From Morella rubra (taxonomy: Eukaryota > Streptophyta > Magnoliopsida > Fagales > Myricaceae), in NCBI GenBank assembly GCA_003952965.2, contig CM025849.1, positions 16,460,493-16,524,492 on the forward strand: a stretch of 64,000 bases of DNA. The letters are read 5' to 3'. A model generated the notes under the pieces. The model had not been told where the DNA came from. It saw nothing but the letters and a program-made list of their open reading frames with translations, and did not search any database. Below, piece by piece: positions 49,090-60,552 of this stretch; position 1 is the stretch's first letter, and each line of letters starts with the position of its first letter. The position numbers and the translations under genes are program-made.

Positions 49090-51284
49090 TTAACCTCAGC
49101 TGCAGATGACAAGCAAGATGGAAATGGACCCACGTAGCCAACTAACATGTGGTATTAGCTAGGTTAGATACTAATACTTTATCATATAGTATATAAATAC
49201 CAGCTATTGGAAATAAAATATAAGATTAGTTACCCGAAAAATGAAAAATAATTGTAAGATTCGTTAGAGCTGGCGCTCCCTCATACGACAAGGAAGGAAC
49301 AAGGAAGACCCAAAAATTATGGCCTTCGTTTGCACGTGTCGCAGCGCATCTCTCTCATTTCACTAACGAATAGATTCCCTTTTCATGGCACATGGAAAAA
49401 GTCAAAGCTTCTGCACCCATTGCACATGAAAAATTAAGTTGACTGGATAATGGTGAAATTTTAGTAGTTGGGCGGTGGGGGCTAACATATGTATATATAT
49501 TAATATGTATAGAGGAGACCACAACAATTGGCCAGAATGAAAACATTTACTGACCTGCTCCTTCATGGCAATTGTTTTTTCAAATTGCCCATGAACCACT
49601 CTCGTCTCTTTATAGCAACCGGCCGCTACCACATATGGAGATAGTCGGTAAAGAAAAGAATATTGATATACGTACAAATAAGACAATTAAAGATATATAG
49701 TAGGCAGGCAATTGGTGTATGGCTTGTATGATTTAGAGAATAAGTTCTGAGAAGCGCACACATACTAGAATACGAAACAGAATTAAAAAAAAAAGCAAGG
49801 CGTTCAGAATCAACGAACCGTAGTTTGTTTGGATCTATAGTTGTTTTTGACCTATATTGTATATCGTGTACTGTGGTTTCAAAATGCAATGATAGCCTAT
49901 GACATTATTCCAAAAAAAAAAAAAGTCTAAAATGAACGAACTAAAGCAATAACAAAAGGGTTAGATCTACAATTACTTCTACAAGATCTCAATTGAATAA
50001 ATTATGAAAAGCATCAAGGAATATTTCAGGGCATCTGCAATTTTAATGGACTGGAGCAATAACAAATCCTATATATTTAAATATATAGTCAAACCCTTTG
50101 ATTTGCTCCTCTTTCTTTTGTGCGTGCCAGGCGTAAGGAGATAGAGAAAGAGAGAAGAAAAAAAGTTGGGGGTTGTGTCTAATTGTTTGTTTCAGTTTTC
50201 GCAATGGAAACTTCTTGGAAGATGTATGCATGCAGTCCCTTTGTGCCTATAAACAGATATGCAAATGAGCCTGTAACAAATTTTGGATTAATTCTGTACA
50301 ACCGTGGGGAAGTACACTGATTGTTAATATGCAAATTAAGTCATAGCAGTCTGCGCCATTTTCCTGAGAAAAAAAAAATAGCACTTGAATTTGCTAAGTT
50401 AGATGCATTCTTCCCTTAAGAATGGAGTCCAAATTTAGCATATATAGGTGCTGAATCCTAGAAGAAGGAAATACGTGTTGGAAAACCTCTAAACCAGCTT
50501 GTTCTATGTCCTCATATTGGAATCAGATCAAAATAGGGTACCCCTGAAGAGCAGAATGTATATTTTAAGGATTGAACAGCTAAGATTCTTCGATGTGCTT
50601 CAATTATCAGCTTTCGTGCTGATTATGATCTTGGATATGTTCCTTAATTGGTGTCAACTTGAAGCTGCTGATCTTGCAGCGTTTTCTGGGAACAATAATA
50701 TTGTTAATTAACCTTGGAAAAGTAATTAGGACAAGGGTACCTAAGCTATGGAATAATAGGTTTTTATAGCATATTATTCCTGTTCAAAAGAAGTTCCCAC
50801 GGAATTGCTTTTCAACAAAGGGTCCGGCTTGACAATTCCTGCGTGGAAGGAAAGAAGGGAAATATTTAAACAAAGAAGGCAAAGCAAAGAATCACAAAAG
50901 GTAGGGTAGTTATGCTATGTGGCTATTCATGATCTTTAAGCAACTTAAGAGGACCCTGATCGTTAGGGTGTTTTGGAAGGGAGAATTGCTTCTTTTTTTG
51001 GTTTTTAGTTTCCTTTTGAGGTAGCGCAAAAGCATCTACTTTGTAAGATCATTTCATTGTCATGACTTTGGTATAACATTTTGTGAGAGTAAAGTGAAAA
51101 TTTCACGACGCTTTTTGTGTTGTGCATGTGCTGTGGCGTGCAGTTATGTTGATTCGATGTGTAGTCACTACAACAATCAGTAGCTATATATATACTGCCT
51201 CTAGCTTTACTGCGCTGTTGCGAGTTTTGTAAGTTACAGATCATGCTGGCCATGGCGCTTCTTCTTGAAAGTATTTAAAAAACA
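49090..51284. other. Intergenic upstream of peroxidase, no gene recognised
   Basis: AT-rich DNA with short open frames only. The part near 49100-49400 is the promoter-proximal region of the peroxidase, and a CACGTG-related word (GCACGTGTC) sits at about 49332. Confidence 0.5.
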
Positions 51285-51289
51285 TAAAT

Positions 51290-52241
51290 TGTAACATCCC
51301 GCCTTAAAAAAAAATTAAAATAAATTGAAGAAAACACTAAACGATCGATGCGTTCCTTTATAGTAAGGTCTTCTCTCTTCTCAAGACTTCCGCAAGACTG
51401 TTTTTTTCCTAGTTTCTAATCTTTTTTTTTCTAGTTTCTACGATTATCCTCTTTCCCAAATCTCAATTTCTCTTTCAAATTTCAAAATTTATTATTAATA
51501 TCGCCAAAGATTTTCGCCCTCTACATTAGGGCTTGTAATTGGTCGTCCTTTCTGAAAGCGCGGTTCAAAATCATTATACCTCTCTGATCTCCATCCCTCT
51601 CTCAAAGCTCTCTCTCTAGCCATTTGAGATGCTTGGTGTTTCAAGAAGAATATTTTTTTGAAGTATGCTTTTATTGTGGGTCGAATGTCTTTAGTTTGAT
51701 GTAGAGTAATACTATTTTGTAGTTAATGTTGGAGAGCCCAATCACCCTAATTTAGGCGATTCTTTTGCAATATTGGCGACGGATTTGGAAGGTTTTTGTG
51801 ACTGTTGGAGTCCGTGTGATCGTTGGTGATTTCTTTATGTTGGGTTGTCTTAGATATTTTAATTAACATTTGTATTCTTTTAAGTTGGTATGGCTCACTT
51901 TTTTTTTCTAGAAATGGTTATTGTAATAAAATTGTCATTTCTACTACCTCGTTGCTTGACTAATTTCGAGATTCCCTTTTTTATATGTTACTGTTGAGTT
52001 TCGGATATTAAATTTGGACATTACGAATGTTGGAAATTGTTATGTTTGCTTTGACTAAGTTTGAGATTCCCTTTTTTATATGGTACTGTTGAGTTTTAGA
52101 TATTGAATTTTGGACATTACACGTGTTGGAATAAATTTTCTCTAGGATTTCGTTGTTTAGAAATTGTTATGAGCAGGGTAAAAATTCCAATTTTCAAGCT
52201 AAAATCTCTCCCTTTGGAGTTTGTACCTGGGCTGTCACAAG
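51290..52241 (+). mobile_element. Solo-LTR-like element (fossil)
   Basis: Begins TGTAACATCCCGCC, a common plant gypsy LTR start, and ends GGGCTGTCACAAG. TAAAT at 51285-51289 and 52242-52246 is a plausible 5-bp target duplication. No internal domains are present. It contains an internal tandem repeat (51950-52125). Confidence 0.5.
51955..52125. repeat. Two-copy tandem repeat within the LTR-like element
   Basis: TTGACTAA(T/G)TT(C/T)GAGATTCCC, then TTTTTTATATG, TACTGTTGAGTTT and TTTGGACATTAC occur twice, about 107 bp apart. Confidence 0.75.
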
Positions 52242-52549
52242 TAAATTGAATTTTTTTTTTCCGAATCACTATGCTTAGAAACAGCAATATACAGTTTGAT
52301 GAAAACCATTAAAAGATGACTGAAGTTTCTTGTGCTCATCCTTTCATTTGGTATCAAGCCTTTGATGTCAGGACAACCCCGGTTTGTCTTCAAAGAATAG
52401 GACTTAAAGGGGCTTTAGTGTGGTACATAAATCACAAAAGCGACATGTACTGCCGGCTATTTAGACAAAAGAAGCCCTATATAGTGTTGTTGTTTGTGGG
52501 AGAATATAATTAAACGAGGAAGCAAGGGGAAGTCCATGACAAGCTACTA

Positions 52550-52714
52550 CAAATTAAGGAATGGACATAATTGCAAAACCTATCCACGCTCCTTATTCGT
52601 CCTTCCCTGCCTTAGAGTAATCCGTTTCACATTCAATTCAGCAAAATTTAAGGCAGCGTCTTCCCCAGCCTGATTGTCTGTGGAAAAATTCAATAGCAGA
52701 GGACCATCACATCC
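52550..52714 (-). pseudogene. Class III peroxidase exon-2 relic
   Basis: On the minus strand an acceptor-like TTTGTAG is followed by GGATGTGATGG, read as GCDGPLLLNFSTDNQAGEDA. This matches the start of peroxidase exon 2 (GCDASVLVNSTANNQAEKVA in the intact neighbour). After this the similarity fades. No exon 1, 3 or 4 could be found around it. It is probably a remnant of an ancient tandem peroxidase duplicate, since the intact gene lies only about 4 kb away. Confidence 0.5.
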
Positions 52715-52982
52715 CTACAAACAGAAGCTGACAGAAACTTCCCCATTAGGACATGTGTTACATAGAACTCAAGTCCAAACCCTGTTCAATACTCTAATCA
52801 AAGACAATAAGAACAAGGATTTATAGAGACATATGTGAAACAAGCTTTTGGACAGCCAGTGTCAACTTCTTATCCTTTTAAAATATAACTAGAAAGAGCT
52901 ACGTAGCATATGTATGCCGCATTTCTCGAATCAACACAGTTTCTATTTTTTCTTCTTTGTTTTCTCAAAACAAGCTCATATA

Positions 52983-54451
52983 TTATTGGAAAGAGGATAA
53001 AACAGAGTTCCCATCACAATTCAAGATAAGTAAAGGAATGCGATTAACATCTAGAAAGCCAGTAAAAGAGGAACGAGCAGCCCACTGAGCCAATATGTGG
53101 GCTTGCTGATTAAGCCCTTCTTGGAACCCAATGGATAGACCAGGTTGCTTGAGCTTTGAATTCCTTCCGAATGGAATGGACAAGATCTTCAATCTTCCAG
53201 CATGGGGGCATAAGAAGATTGGTAATATCCTGGAAGAGGAGCTTCGAGTCAGTCTCAAAAATAACACACGGCCAGTTCTTGAGCAGAGCAATTTCAATAG
53301 CATGAACTATTGCCATAGTTTCGCCTAGAAGAGGGTCCATAGCACGAATGCGCTCCGTGTACACAGTATAAAGGAAACTAGAGGAATCTCGGCAAGAAAC
53401 GGTTATGTCCGATCCTGATTGACGGATAGCCACGTCAAAATTGATCTTCAACCAACCTGGTTCCGGAGGAACCCAATAAGCGGCAAAGGAGGGCCGCTGA
53501 AGAAGCCATGTCGAAAGATGCTCATGGTAGCAGTGAAATAACGAAGACCGAAGCTCGGGAATAATGATGGTCCTACCCTCATGCAGAGCTAGCTCTCATC
53601 AAGCACGAGAGCGGCATTAAGTATAAAAGTCCGGAAGAAACTGGGATGAATACCAAGCGTAGCTTTTGCATTAATAAGGAAATGAATCCAAGTTGCTGGA
53701 GAATCTCCCGAGATAATAGAAACATCCAATTGCCAAGCTGATAGCATCCAAAGCAAACGAACTACTGAACACTCCCGAAAAATATGAAGAAATGTTTCCG
53801 CTTGTTCCCACAACAGAAACAGATCATTTCAGAAGAATGCTCTGCATTAGCTAGACAGTAAGCAGGAGCACAAACTGGGATGGCTTCTTCGGCAACTTTC
53901 CATAGCGAGAGCTTTAGACGATCCTACAACTGAAGCTTCCACAACTTGGACCAATCCTGTTCAGTCAATTGAATATAAGATGGACGTCGATGCTCTTGCA
54001 TTCGTTGCACTCCTCCTTTTACAGAAAATAACCCTTTAGGATTTAGAGTCCATGAAAGGGAATCACATTGCTCCAGGTGAGGAGGGTGCATTGTTAAAAT
54101 GTGTTCGATCATGTCGGGTGTAAACAAAGTATGGAGGGTCGAGATATTCCAACCGCCAGAATCTTCATCGACAAGTTCTGAAACCCAGTGAAGTGGACAA
54201 GCTTCCAAAGCATTAGGTTGCCACGAAGAAGAGAAGCCAGAATGAAGTGGGATCCAAGGGTCCTCTTAAATATTCAGCGAGGATCTATTCCGAGGAATAA
54301 AACAAGTCTCTGCTTTCAATACTTCTCTGATTTTGCTAAGGCCTTGCCAGGTTAAAGAGGCTCCTGGTTTAACGTTAGAAATGAGGAATGAGCTCCTGGG
54401 AAAATATTTCTCTTTAAGAAGTTTTACCCACAGCGACTCCTGTTTGTTCAT
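52983..54451 (-). pseudogene. LINE ORF2 C-terminal part: zf-RVT and RNase H
   Basis: Minus-strand blocks in order: SLWVKLLKEKYFPRSSFL (54450-54390), the LEQCDSLSWTLNPKGLFSVK block (54110-53990), the zf-RVT block AETFLHIFRECSVVRLLW (about 53800-53745), and the RNase H block KINFDVAIRQSGS ... RDSSSFLY ... GETMAIVHAIEIALL ... WSIHWVPR (53450-53110). A closing ILAQWAARSSFTGFLD is also seen. Frameshifts separate the blocks. Confidence 0.85.
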
Positions 54452-54810
54452 GCTATTCTAGCCCAGCTTCAACATGAATGCTCTATTGATCTCAGAGATA
54501 TAACGTATTCCCAATCCTCTGAATTGTTTAGGTTGGCAAATGGCCCCCCAAGCCTGGGGCGTGTAGTTCCTGGTTTTGTTGCTTGGAAATTCCCACCAAA
54601 AGCTGTAGGCTATTAGTTATCACCTGCTTCACTCAAAGTGAGTATTTGGGCTAAGTAAATAGTAGACTTTTGCTTGTTGATCCATTGTCGAGACCAACAG
54701 CAGTAAAGAGAGAGAATCTTTCCCATTTCTTTCTTCTCTTAGACTAACTCTACAGAACACAAATTAGTCATCAGTAAAAAGTAAATGTGTAATTGAAAGA
54801 ACGCGTCTTG

Positions 54811-55461
54811 TTACTCGGATGCCGTGAACAAAACCCAAAGTCTATTGCTTCTGGAAGAGGCGAGAAATAGTTTCGGATGCCAATATAAAGAGGAAAGGGG
54901 AGAGGGGTCCCTTTGACGAAGTCCTCTGCCTGGAATAATATTTCCATTAGGACTCCCGTTGAGGATAAGGGAGTAGGAAATTGTTGACAAACACTGACGC
55001 ACCAAATGAATCCATTTTTTTTATTAAATCTGAAGCATTTTACCTGCAAAATAAAACATCATTCCATTCTATCTTAAGCTTGAGTCATATCAAGTTTTAA
55101 AGCCATCAAACCACTTCTGCCAGCTTTGTGTTTCATGGAGTGTATAATCTCTGAGAGACATGGAATTGTCTTGTATAACCCTCCCTGGAACAAAGGCTGA
55201 CTGGGTCGTCGATATAAGCTTCAGTAGGATAGTCTTCAAACGGTTAGACATGAACTTGAAAACAACTTTGTAGCGGACATTGCAAAGTCCTATAGGACGG
55301 AATTGGTCCACCTTTACTGGGTTGTTGACTTTTGGGAGCAATGCTACATAGGTGTGGTTCAATTGCTTCAGCAAGTATCCGGAGAAGAAGAATGTACGTG
55401 TCATAGTGATCACCGAAGCCCCTACCGTGTGCCAATATTTTTGATAAAAAGATGCAGTCAT
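54811..55461 (-). pseudogene. LINE ORF2 reverse transcriptase part
   Basis: Minus-strand blocks MTASFYQKYWHTVGASVI, LNHTYVALLPKVNNPVKV, FRPIGLCNVRYKVVFKFM and QSAFVPGRVIQDN are RT domains 1-3 of plant L1 elements. NGSPNGNIIPGRGLRQRDP follows in a shifted frame. The YADD region should lie just downstream (54600-54810) but only WSRQWINKQKSTIY-type sequence remains there, so that part has been deleted. Confidence 0.85.
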
Positions 55462-55615
55462 TCCGTCAGGCCCGACGCCTTCGAAGAGCCTAATTGTTTC
55501 ATGGTGTTGTGAATATCGGTTGCATCAGAAATTCTACACAGCAAGTGATTCTCGGATTCAGTAACCAATGGCATGATAAAATCCGCTATCTGATTATCGA
55601 CTATAGGAGAGGAGG

Positions 55616-56535
55616 GGGTTCGGTTATTGTGCTGATTCTTATTGTCCTGGTAGTTGCTGATGGACGGTCATGATCAAATTTTCAAGATCCAAGGGATGAA
55701 AACACGTCACGTCAATTAATGAAATTTGACCCGCAAAATGACTCGATTCGTCCCGTTTGCAAGTGCTGACCCACGAACTGACCCAGCTGACCCGCTTGAA
55801 ACCCTTCTTCATCCCGACCAGCTCACCACCTCGGCATCCTTGGGTCACTACACAAGCGCATCTGCTCCACTCCTTTGCCAGAGCACCTGCAGCACCGAAC
55901 CATGTCTCCTCTTGAGGAGTCACTCTGTTCAGGCCTTGTCTAGTGGTCCCAATTCTACCAACCGCACCTACATTACAGACCAATAACTTTTTGCCCCTTG
56001 TACAGTTTTATTTTTATCCTGTATTCATTTTATTTTAGCTTTCTGCCACTCGGTGGTATATGTACTGTTTGTTTGGCTCTTTGCAAGTTAGTGAATGAAT
56101 TTAATTCTTTCGCTCATCCTTATTCTCTCTGTCATCTTCCTCATGTCTCTTAACAACATAGGTCTTGCGACCATTTCTTTCTTTATCCGCTGGGTTTTGA
56201 TCTTGGATGAGAAGGATCAATTCTCTGTGTCTAATCAACCTGAACTCGAGCTTGGGCAACTGGGCGGCTGTGGGGGGATGGGGTGGCTGTGGGGTGGGGC
56301 TGGACAACGCCTGAGCGCAGTGCGAAGAACGAAGAAGGGAGGCGACTATGCGATTGTTGAAGAAGAAGAAGGGTTTCAAACGGGTCAGCTAGGTCTGTTC
56401 TCCCGTCAGCACTTACAGACGGGATGAATCGGGTTATTACGCGGGTCGAATTTCATTAATTGACGTGGCGTGTTCTCATCCCTTGATCTTGAAAATTCGA
56501 TCGTGACCGTTCATACCAGCACAATAACCGAACCC
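55616..56535. mobile_element. Mutator-like element, 920 bp, long TIRs, 10-bp TSD
   Basis: The ends are inverted copies starting GGGTTCGGTTATTGTGCTG. The inverted similarity continues for well over 150 bp (AATTTTCAAGATC, CACGTCAATTAATGAAATT, GACCCG, CAGCTGACCCG / CTAGCTGACCCG). GGAGAGGAGG flanks both sides (55606-55615 and 56536-56545). It sits inside the LINE, interrupting its ORF2. There is no transposase. The interior (about 55830-56380) is non-repetitive, with a GGCTGTGGGGTGGGG stretch and frames on both strands, and could be captured host sequence. Confidence 0.85.
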
Positions 56536-56789
56536 GGAGAGGAGGTCTAGTATAATGATGAAAAAGTGATCAACAAGCAAGTGCCCAATACTGGTTATTT
56601 CCGAAACCTATTGGCCCATGGAGTTTTGAAGAGAGACTATGTCATTCTGCCTATGATGAATGATAGTACATATATGAAAAGACTTCGTATTTGAGAGCGT
56701 AGTAGTGAGCCATTGAATCCGAGACTTTAACTTCCAAAGGTATTCTGTTTGTTTCAAAGCATCCTGAAGGAGGCTGAGGAATCTTAAAA

Positions 56790-58025
56790 AAAAAAATTAG
56801 CCACGTGAGATGAGCTACTAAAGACTTCCATGTAATAAATTTTAGAGGAATTTTTTTTCTCTTGCACCAAAAGTGTCCTCTCTGGTTCTAGGCCTTTGGG
56901 CCCAAGTCAGTATGTGAACATTTGGTCCAATATCTATACAGACTACAGTAACCTACCATGGATTGATAATTTGGTCTAATTTCTTTGATATGTAATTGCC
57001 TCAATTATAAAAATCAATAGCTAAATAGATTCCCTCCAATTTTGAAATTTTTCTTAGGCGGTTAAGTCAGAAGTCATATGTCTTATGCATTATTTATATG
57101 AGAGGAGAGGCACAGGACATGATCAAGAAAAATTGCCTTCCAAATTCCAATCAAGCCTAGAGAGAAAGAGAAATGGTGAGGACTCAAGAGTTGAGCGAAT
57201 CACTCAATGGCGTTCATGGCGCTTTAAGTTCATGCTATGGAACACTCGGAGTTAGACAATGAAAGTGCCATCAATGAAGCGGCTTTGACTATTCTTTTTC
57301 TAAAGAACACAATGTCTTTCCTCCCGTTTGGTTTTCTCCCCATCTCGAGCCACACTAATCTTAACTGCTCAAAGTCTTTAGAGAAAAAGTTGACCAGAAG
57401 TGATGCAAAGAACCAACAAAATAGGTTTTCATTTTCTAAAGAGTACACAAAGAACTCAATTTTATCATTGCTGAATAGAGACGAAGACCTTCTCAAGGGA
57501 ATTATTTCAGTCATAGTATACGATCATAATGGTAAAAAAAATTTCAATGACATTCAAATTCTTCCTCCAATTGGTTTGTTGAAGATAGAGACTCCAAAAT
57601 CTCGAGTTGTTGGTAAAGCGTACGGATCTTGGTGGGAATAAAGCCTATTGTGTTTTTATTCTAGTGTTGGAGAGCCTTTTTAGTCAACTTCAGTTTGCAA
57701 TCTAACTTATATGCAGGGGAGCCTAGTGGCGTAGCTTGCCAAGCTTCCTGGATAACCATGTGACTTGAAGGTTCTCTCAACTAGAACTGCTCAAACCTGA
57801 ATGGTTTGGGGCCAAACATATTAAATCCAACAGATTGCAGCATGACGGGTCAATGGTTTGAGGATGTGCGAGGGAGATGTGTTACTAGGGCCTTTGGAAA
57901 AAGAGAGGTCCAGGCTATGTTATCCTTTGTCCAAGCATTCTCTGATACGCCTACTACCACTCCTTCTGTTACACCATGTGTAAGGACTACCCATAAAGCC
58001 TAAATCCACCAGTCCAAAATGTAAC
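56790..58025. other. Unidentified insert within the LINE
   Basis: LINE-like minus-strand coding (KLKSRIQWL, SNTKSFH near 56750-56650) stops on the left. Endonuclease coding resumes at 58032 on the right. Between them the sequence does not look like LINE. It holds a plus-strand open frame, 57237-57641 (134 aa, MEHSELDNESAINEAALTIL...), of unknown identity. No terminal repeats were identified, so the borders are approximate. Confidence 0.45.
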
Positions 58026-58031
58026 AGAAAA

Positions 58032-58530
58032 TTATTTAAGTCCCACGAAGACGAGGAGGATGCTGTCAGCTACCCCCTTGTTTTCGCGTTGCTCCAGAAT
58101 CGCATTATAATTGCCTAGTATGACCCAGGGTCTAGCAAACCGATCACCCACTCTAGATAACGCTGACCAGAACTCATCTTTCTGGTTTCCATCAACTGAA
58201 CAGTAAATAAATGAAAAGGCCCAAGGTTGATGACTAGGGTCGTCGTAGATCATGAGACTGATAATGTTGCGATGGAGCAGAACCAAATCAAAATTCCACG
58301 ACTAAACGCCAAGCGAACACCATATCCCCACTCAAACCAACAGAGGGGGAAGAAACGAAGAGTACAAACCCACCCATGCAAGGATTGATTGAGAATCACC
58401 AATTTTTTTTTTCCACTAGACAAACACAATCCAAATTATGCTGCCTGGTGAGAGCTCGTAGGGAATGAGTTGTCACGGGATAGTCTAACCCCCGATAGTT
58501 CTAGAAAATGGCTCTCATTGGGGGGTGGGG
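58032..58530 (-). pseudogene. LINE ORF2 endonuclease (EEP) part
   Basis: Minus-strand remains of the exonuclease-endonuclease-phosphatase domain. The start AIF-NYRGLDYPVTTHSLRA is near 58520-58450. A later block is WAFSFIYCSVDGNQKDEFW ... RPWVILGNYNAILEQRENKG (about 58230-58060), corresponding to the family PW...GDFN.I....E.KG motif with D changed to N. It is frameshifted. Confidence 0.75.
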
Positions 58531-59220
58531 GCTTGGCAAGGCCCGCCTCCTCAGCCGAAATAGTAGAACTAACCATATCCACATCCTTTGCCTCCTTTGA
58601 ATGCATCGACAGAAATTGCTGCCTGAGCCAGATTCTACGTCCGTATAGTTGGTTCATACGCTTGGTGGAAGCAACCTTCCAAGACAATAAAAGCATATCA
58701 TCATGCAAATTCTGAGACTAACGAGAAGGTAACTCCAGATGTGGCCTTTGGCTGGAATGGGTGTGAAAGCATTGGGCTTAGGAGGAGTAGTGGATTGGCC
58801 CACTGATGGCTCAAGAAGAGTAGTGGATTGGCCTACTGGTGACTGGTTGTGGCTCATCTCCGATAGATTAGGTGTTGCTTGGGCCTGCTCATCCAATTCA
58901 TCAAATCAAATGGTCTTGGGCTCTGGAGAGCCTATAACTGAAGCCTTGGCCTATCGCCTATGGAGGTAATTCTTCAAATGTTGTGGTACCCATGTCAGAA
59001 AAATAGACGTTGTAATTGTCAGACACTTATTCATGTCTAACCGTTTTCTTCAGGTTTATCACAAAGCTACAATGATCCACCCATGTAGCATATTCAAACA
59101 AAATTTTTGACTACTGAACAAGACGTGGAGCTGGTGGGTGCGGAGAGTCTGACATTCTTTGACCCAAGGTGCATTGGGAAGCAAGGACCACAAAGTCACC
59201 TTCTACCGGTTCAGCAATGA

Positions 59221-59529
59221 TTACTTTTGGCGTATCAACCTTTGGGTTCCCCGACGTATCGTTGCCACCGTTCGCCAGATTTTCACTAAACTATTGAGGC
59301 AGAGAGGAATTTTCGTAATGGATGAGATAGAGGGGATGCTATACATCCTCTTGGTCTCCAGAATAGTAGCATTGAGATTTATAAAAGCTTCATTATCTCC
59401 CAACAAGGCCGGTGGTTCATAAACACACAACCTCTGTGTATGGTCAAGCCTACCACACCTATGACACCATTCTAAGATCTGCTCGTAACGGTATTGTACC
59501 CACAAGTCCAGCTTGTTGGCTTTTACCAA
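59221..59529 (-). pseudogene. LINE ORF1 C-terminal zinc-knuckle part
   Basis: Contains WVQYRYEQILEWCHRCGRLD and HTQRLC, the CCHC knuckle found at the end of the DUF4283-type ORF1 of plant L1 elements. The frame reaches the copia LTR at 59533, where the LINE is interrupted. Confidence 0.8.
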
Positions 59530-59532
59530 AAA

Positions 59533-60536
59533 TGTTAGGGTTTTGGTATTTTGGCATCATTCCATGTCAAAATATGTCTTGATCGAGTTGTATTTTTGTT
59601 CACACATTTGTTCAAGTGTTAGAGTCAATGGTCTGAAAAGTCTTCATCACGTTCAACAAATGTTCAACAAGCGTTCGAGCGTCCTTAAAAAGTTTTATAC
59701 AGAGATATCACGTTCAACCAACGTTCAAAAGCGCTCGAGCAGCCTTGAAATAATCCATATAGAGACATCACATTCAACGAGGGTGCAACAAGCGCTCGAC
59801 CGATCAGCTATGATTTCATACAGACACACAAGCGTTCGACGCTCTCGACCGCGCTCGAGCGACTTTGGCGAATTTCAAAAATTGCTAGATTTTTGGGATT
59901 TCCTTGTGGATGATTTTTGAAACCCTACTAGGGTTCGTGAGAGGCCGACTAGAACGTGATATATAGGCTTCCTTTGAGAGTTTTTGCTGCCCCTTCCTTG
60001 AGAGAAAAACCTAGAAGATTAGTGCTTCAAGTTATTGAATTTTCTCTATTCTTCCTTGGTATTACTTTGTTTCCTTCATAGTGTTGAAGGTGTGTTGAAG
60101 AACAAGGGTGTTCGTGAAGATCCTTAAGAAGAACCTCAAGGGTTGAGGTGATTGCTGCTTGGAGCAGGTCTGAGCAGGGGTCTTAGATTATTACATCAGG
60201 GTTGTCAGAGTCAAGCAACTAGGGTTGCCCGTGTCTGAATCACTGTTGTAAGGTTTTTCTTAGTGGATTTTGGGTGGCTGCTAGCCCGGAGTGGTTTTTC
60301 CTTTGAATGGTTTTTCAAAGGTTTTCCACTTCGTCATCAAATCTCTTGTCTCTTTGTGTGTTTGTTTAATTTCTTTACAAGTTGATTTATTGCTTTGATG
60401 ATTGTGTTGATTGATTGATATATCTAGACTGATCAATTTTAGAACTTGTTTTAAAATTGATATTGAATCATTAATTTTTAGATTTCACCTATTCACCCCC
60501 TTCTAGGTGAAGTTAGGGTCTAAACTAGGTTTTTCA
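59533..60536 (+). repeat. 5' LTR of the copia element
   Basis: Begins TGTTAGGGTTTTGG and ends TAGGTTTTTCA, 1004 bp long. It is followed within two bases by the primer-binding site. Its end resembles the end of the solo LTR at 182-2170. Confidence 0.8.
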
Positions 60537-60538
60537 AT

Positions 60539-60552
60539 TGGTATCAGAGCCT
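60539..60552 (+). other. Primer-binding site (initiator tRNA-Met type)
   Basis: TGGTATCAGAGCC matches the 3' end complement of plant initiator methionine tRNA, the usual primer of copia elements. It fixes the right border of the 5' LTR. Confidence 0.85.

Larger units (their letters stand above)
52975..59532 (-). mobile_element. L1-type LINE, old, with nested insertions
   Basis: Read on the minus strand, the order is a CCHC ORF1 end, endonuclease, reverse transcriptase, zf-RVT and RNase H, as in plant L1 elements. A 920-bp Mutator-like element (55616-56535) and a second insert of about 1.2 kb (roughly 56790-58025) interrupt it. Its 5' part is cut at 59532 by the copia LTR. The frame is broken many times and the segment carrying the catalytic YADD box of the reverse transcriptase is not found. 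No clear poly(A) tail was identified at the 52975 end, so that border is approximate. Confidence 0.85.
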
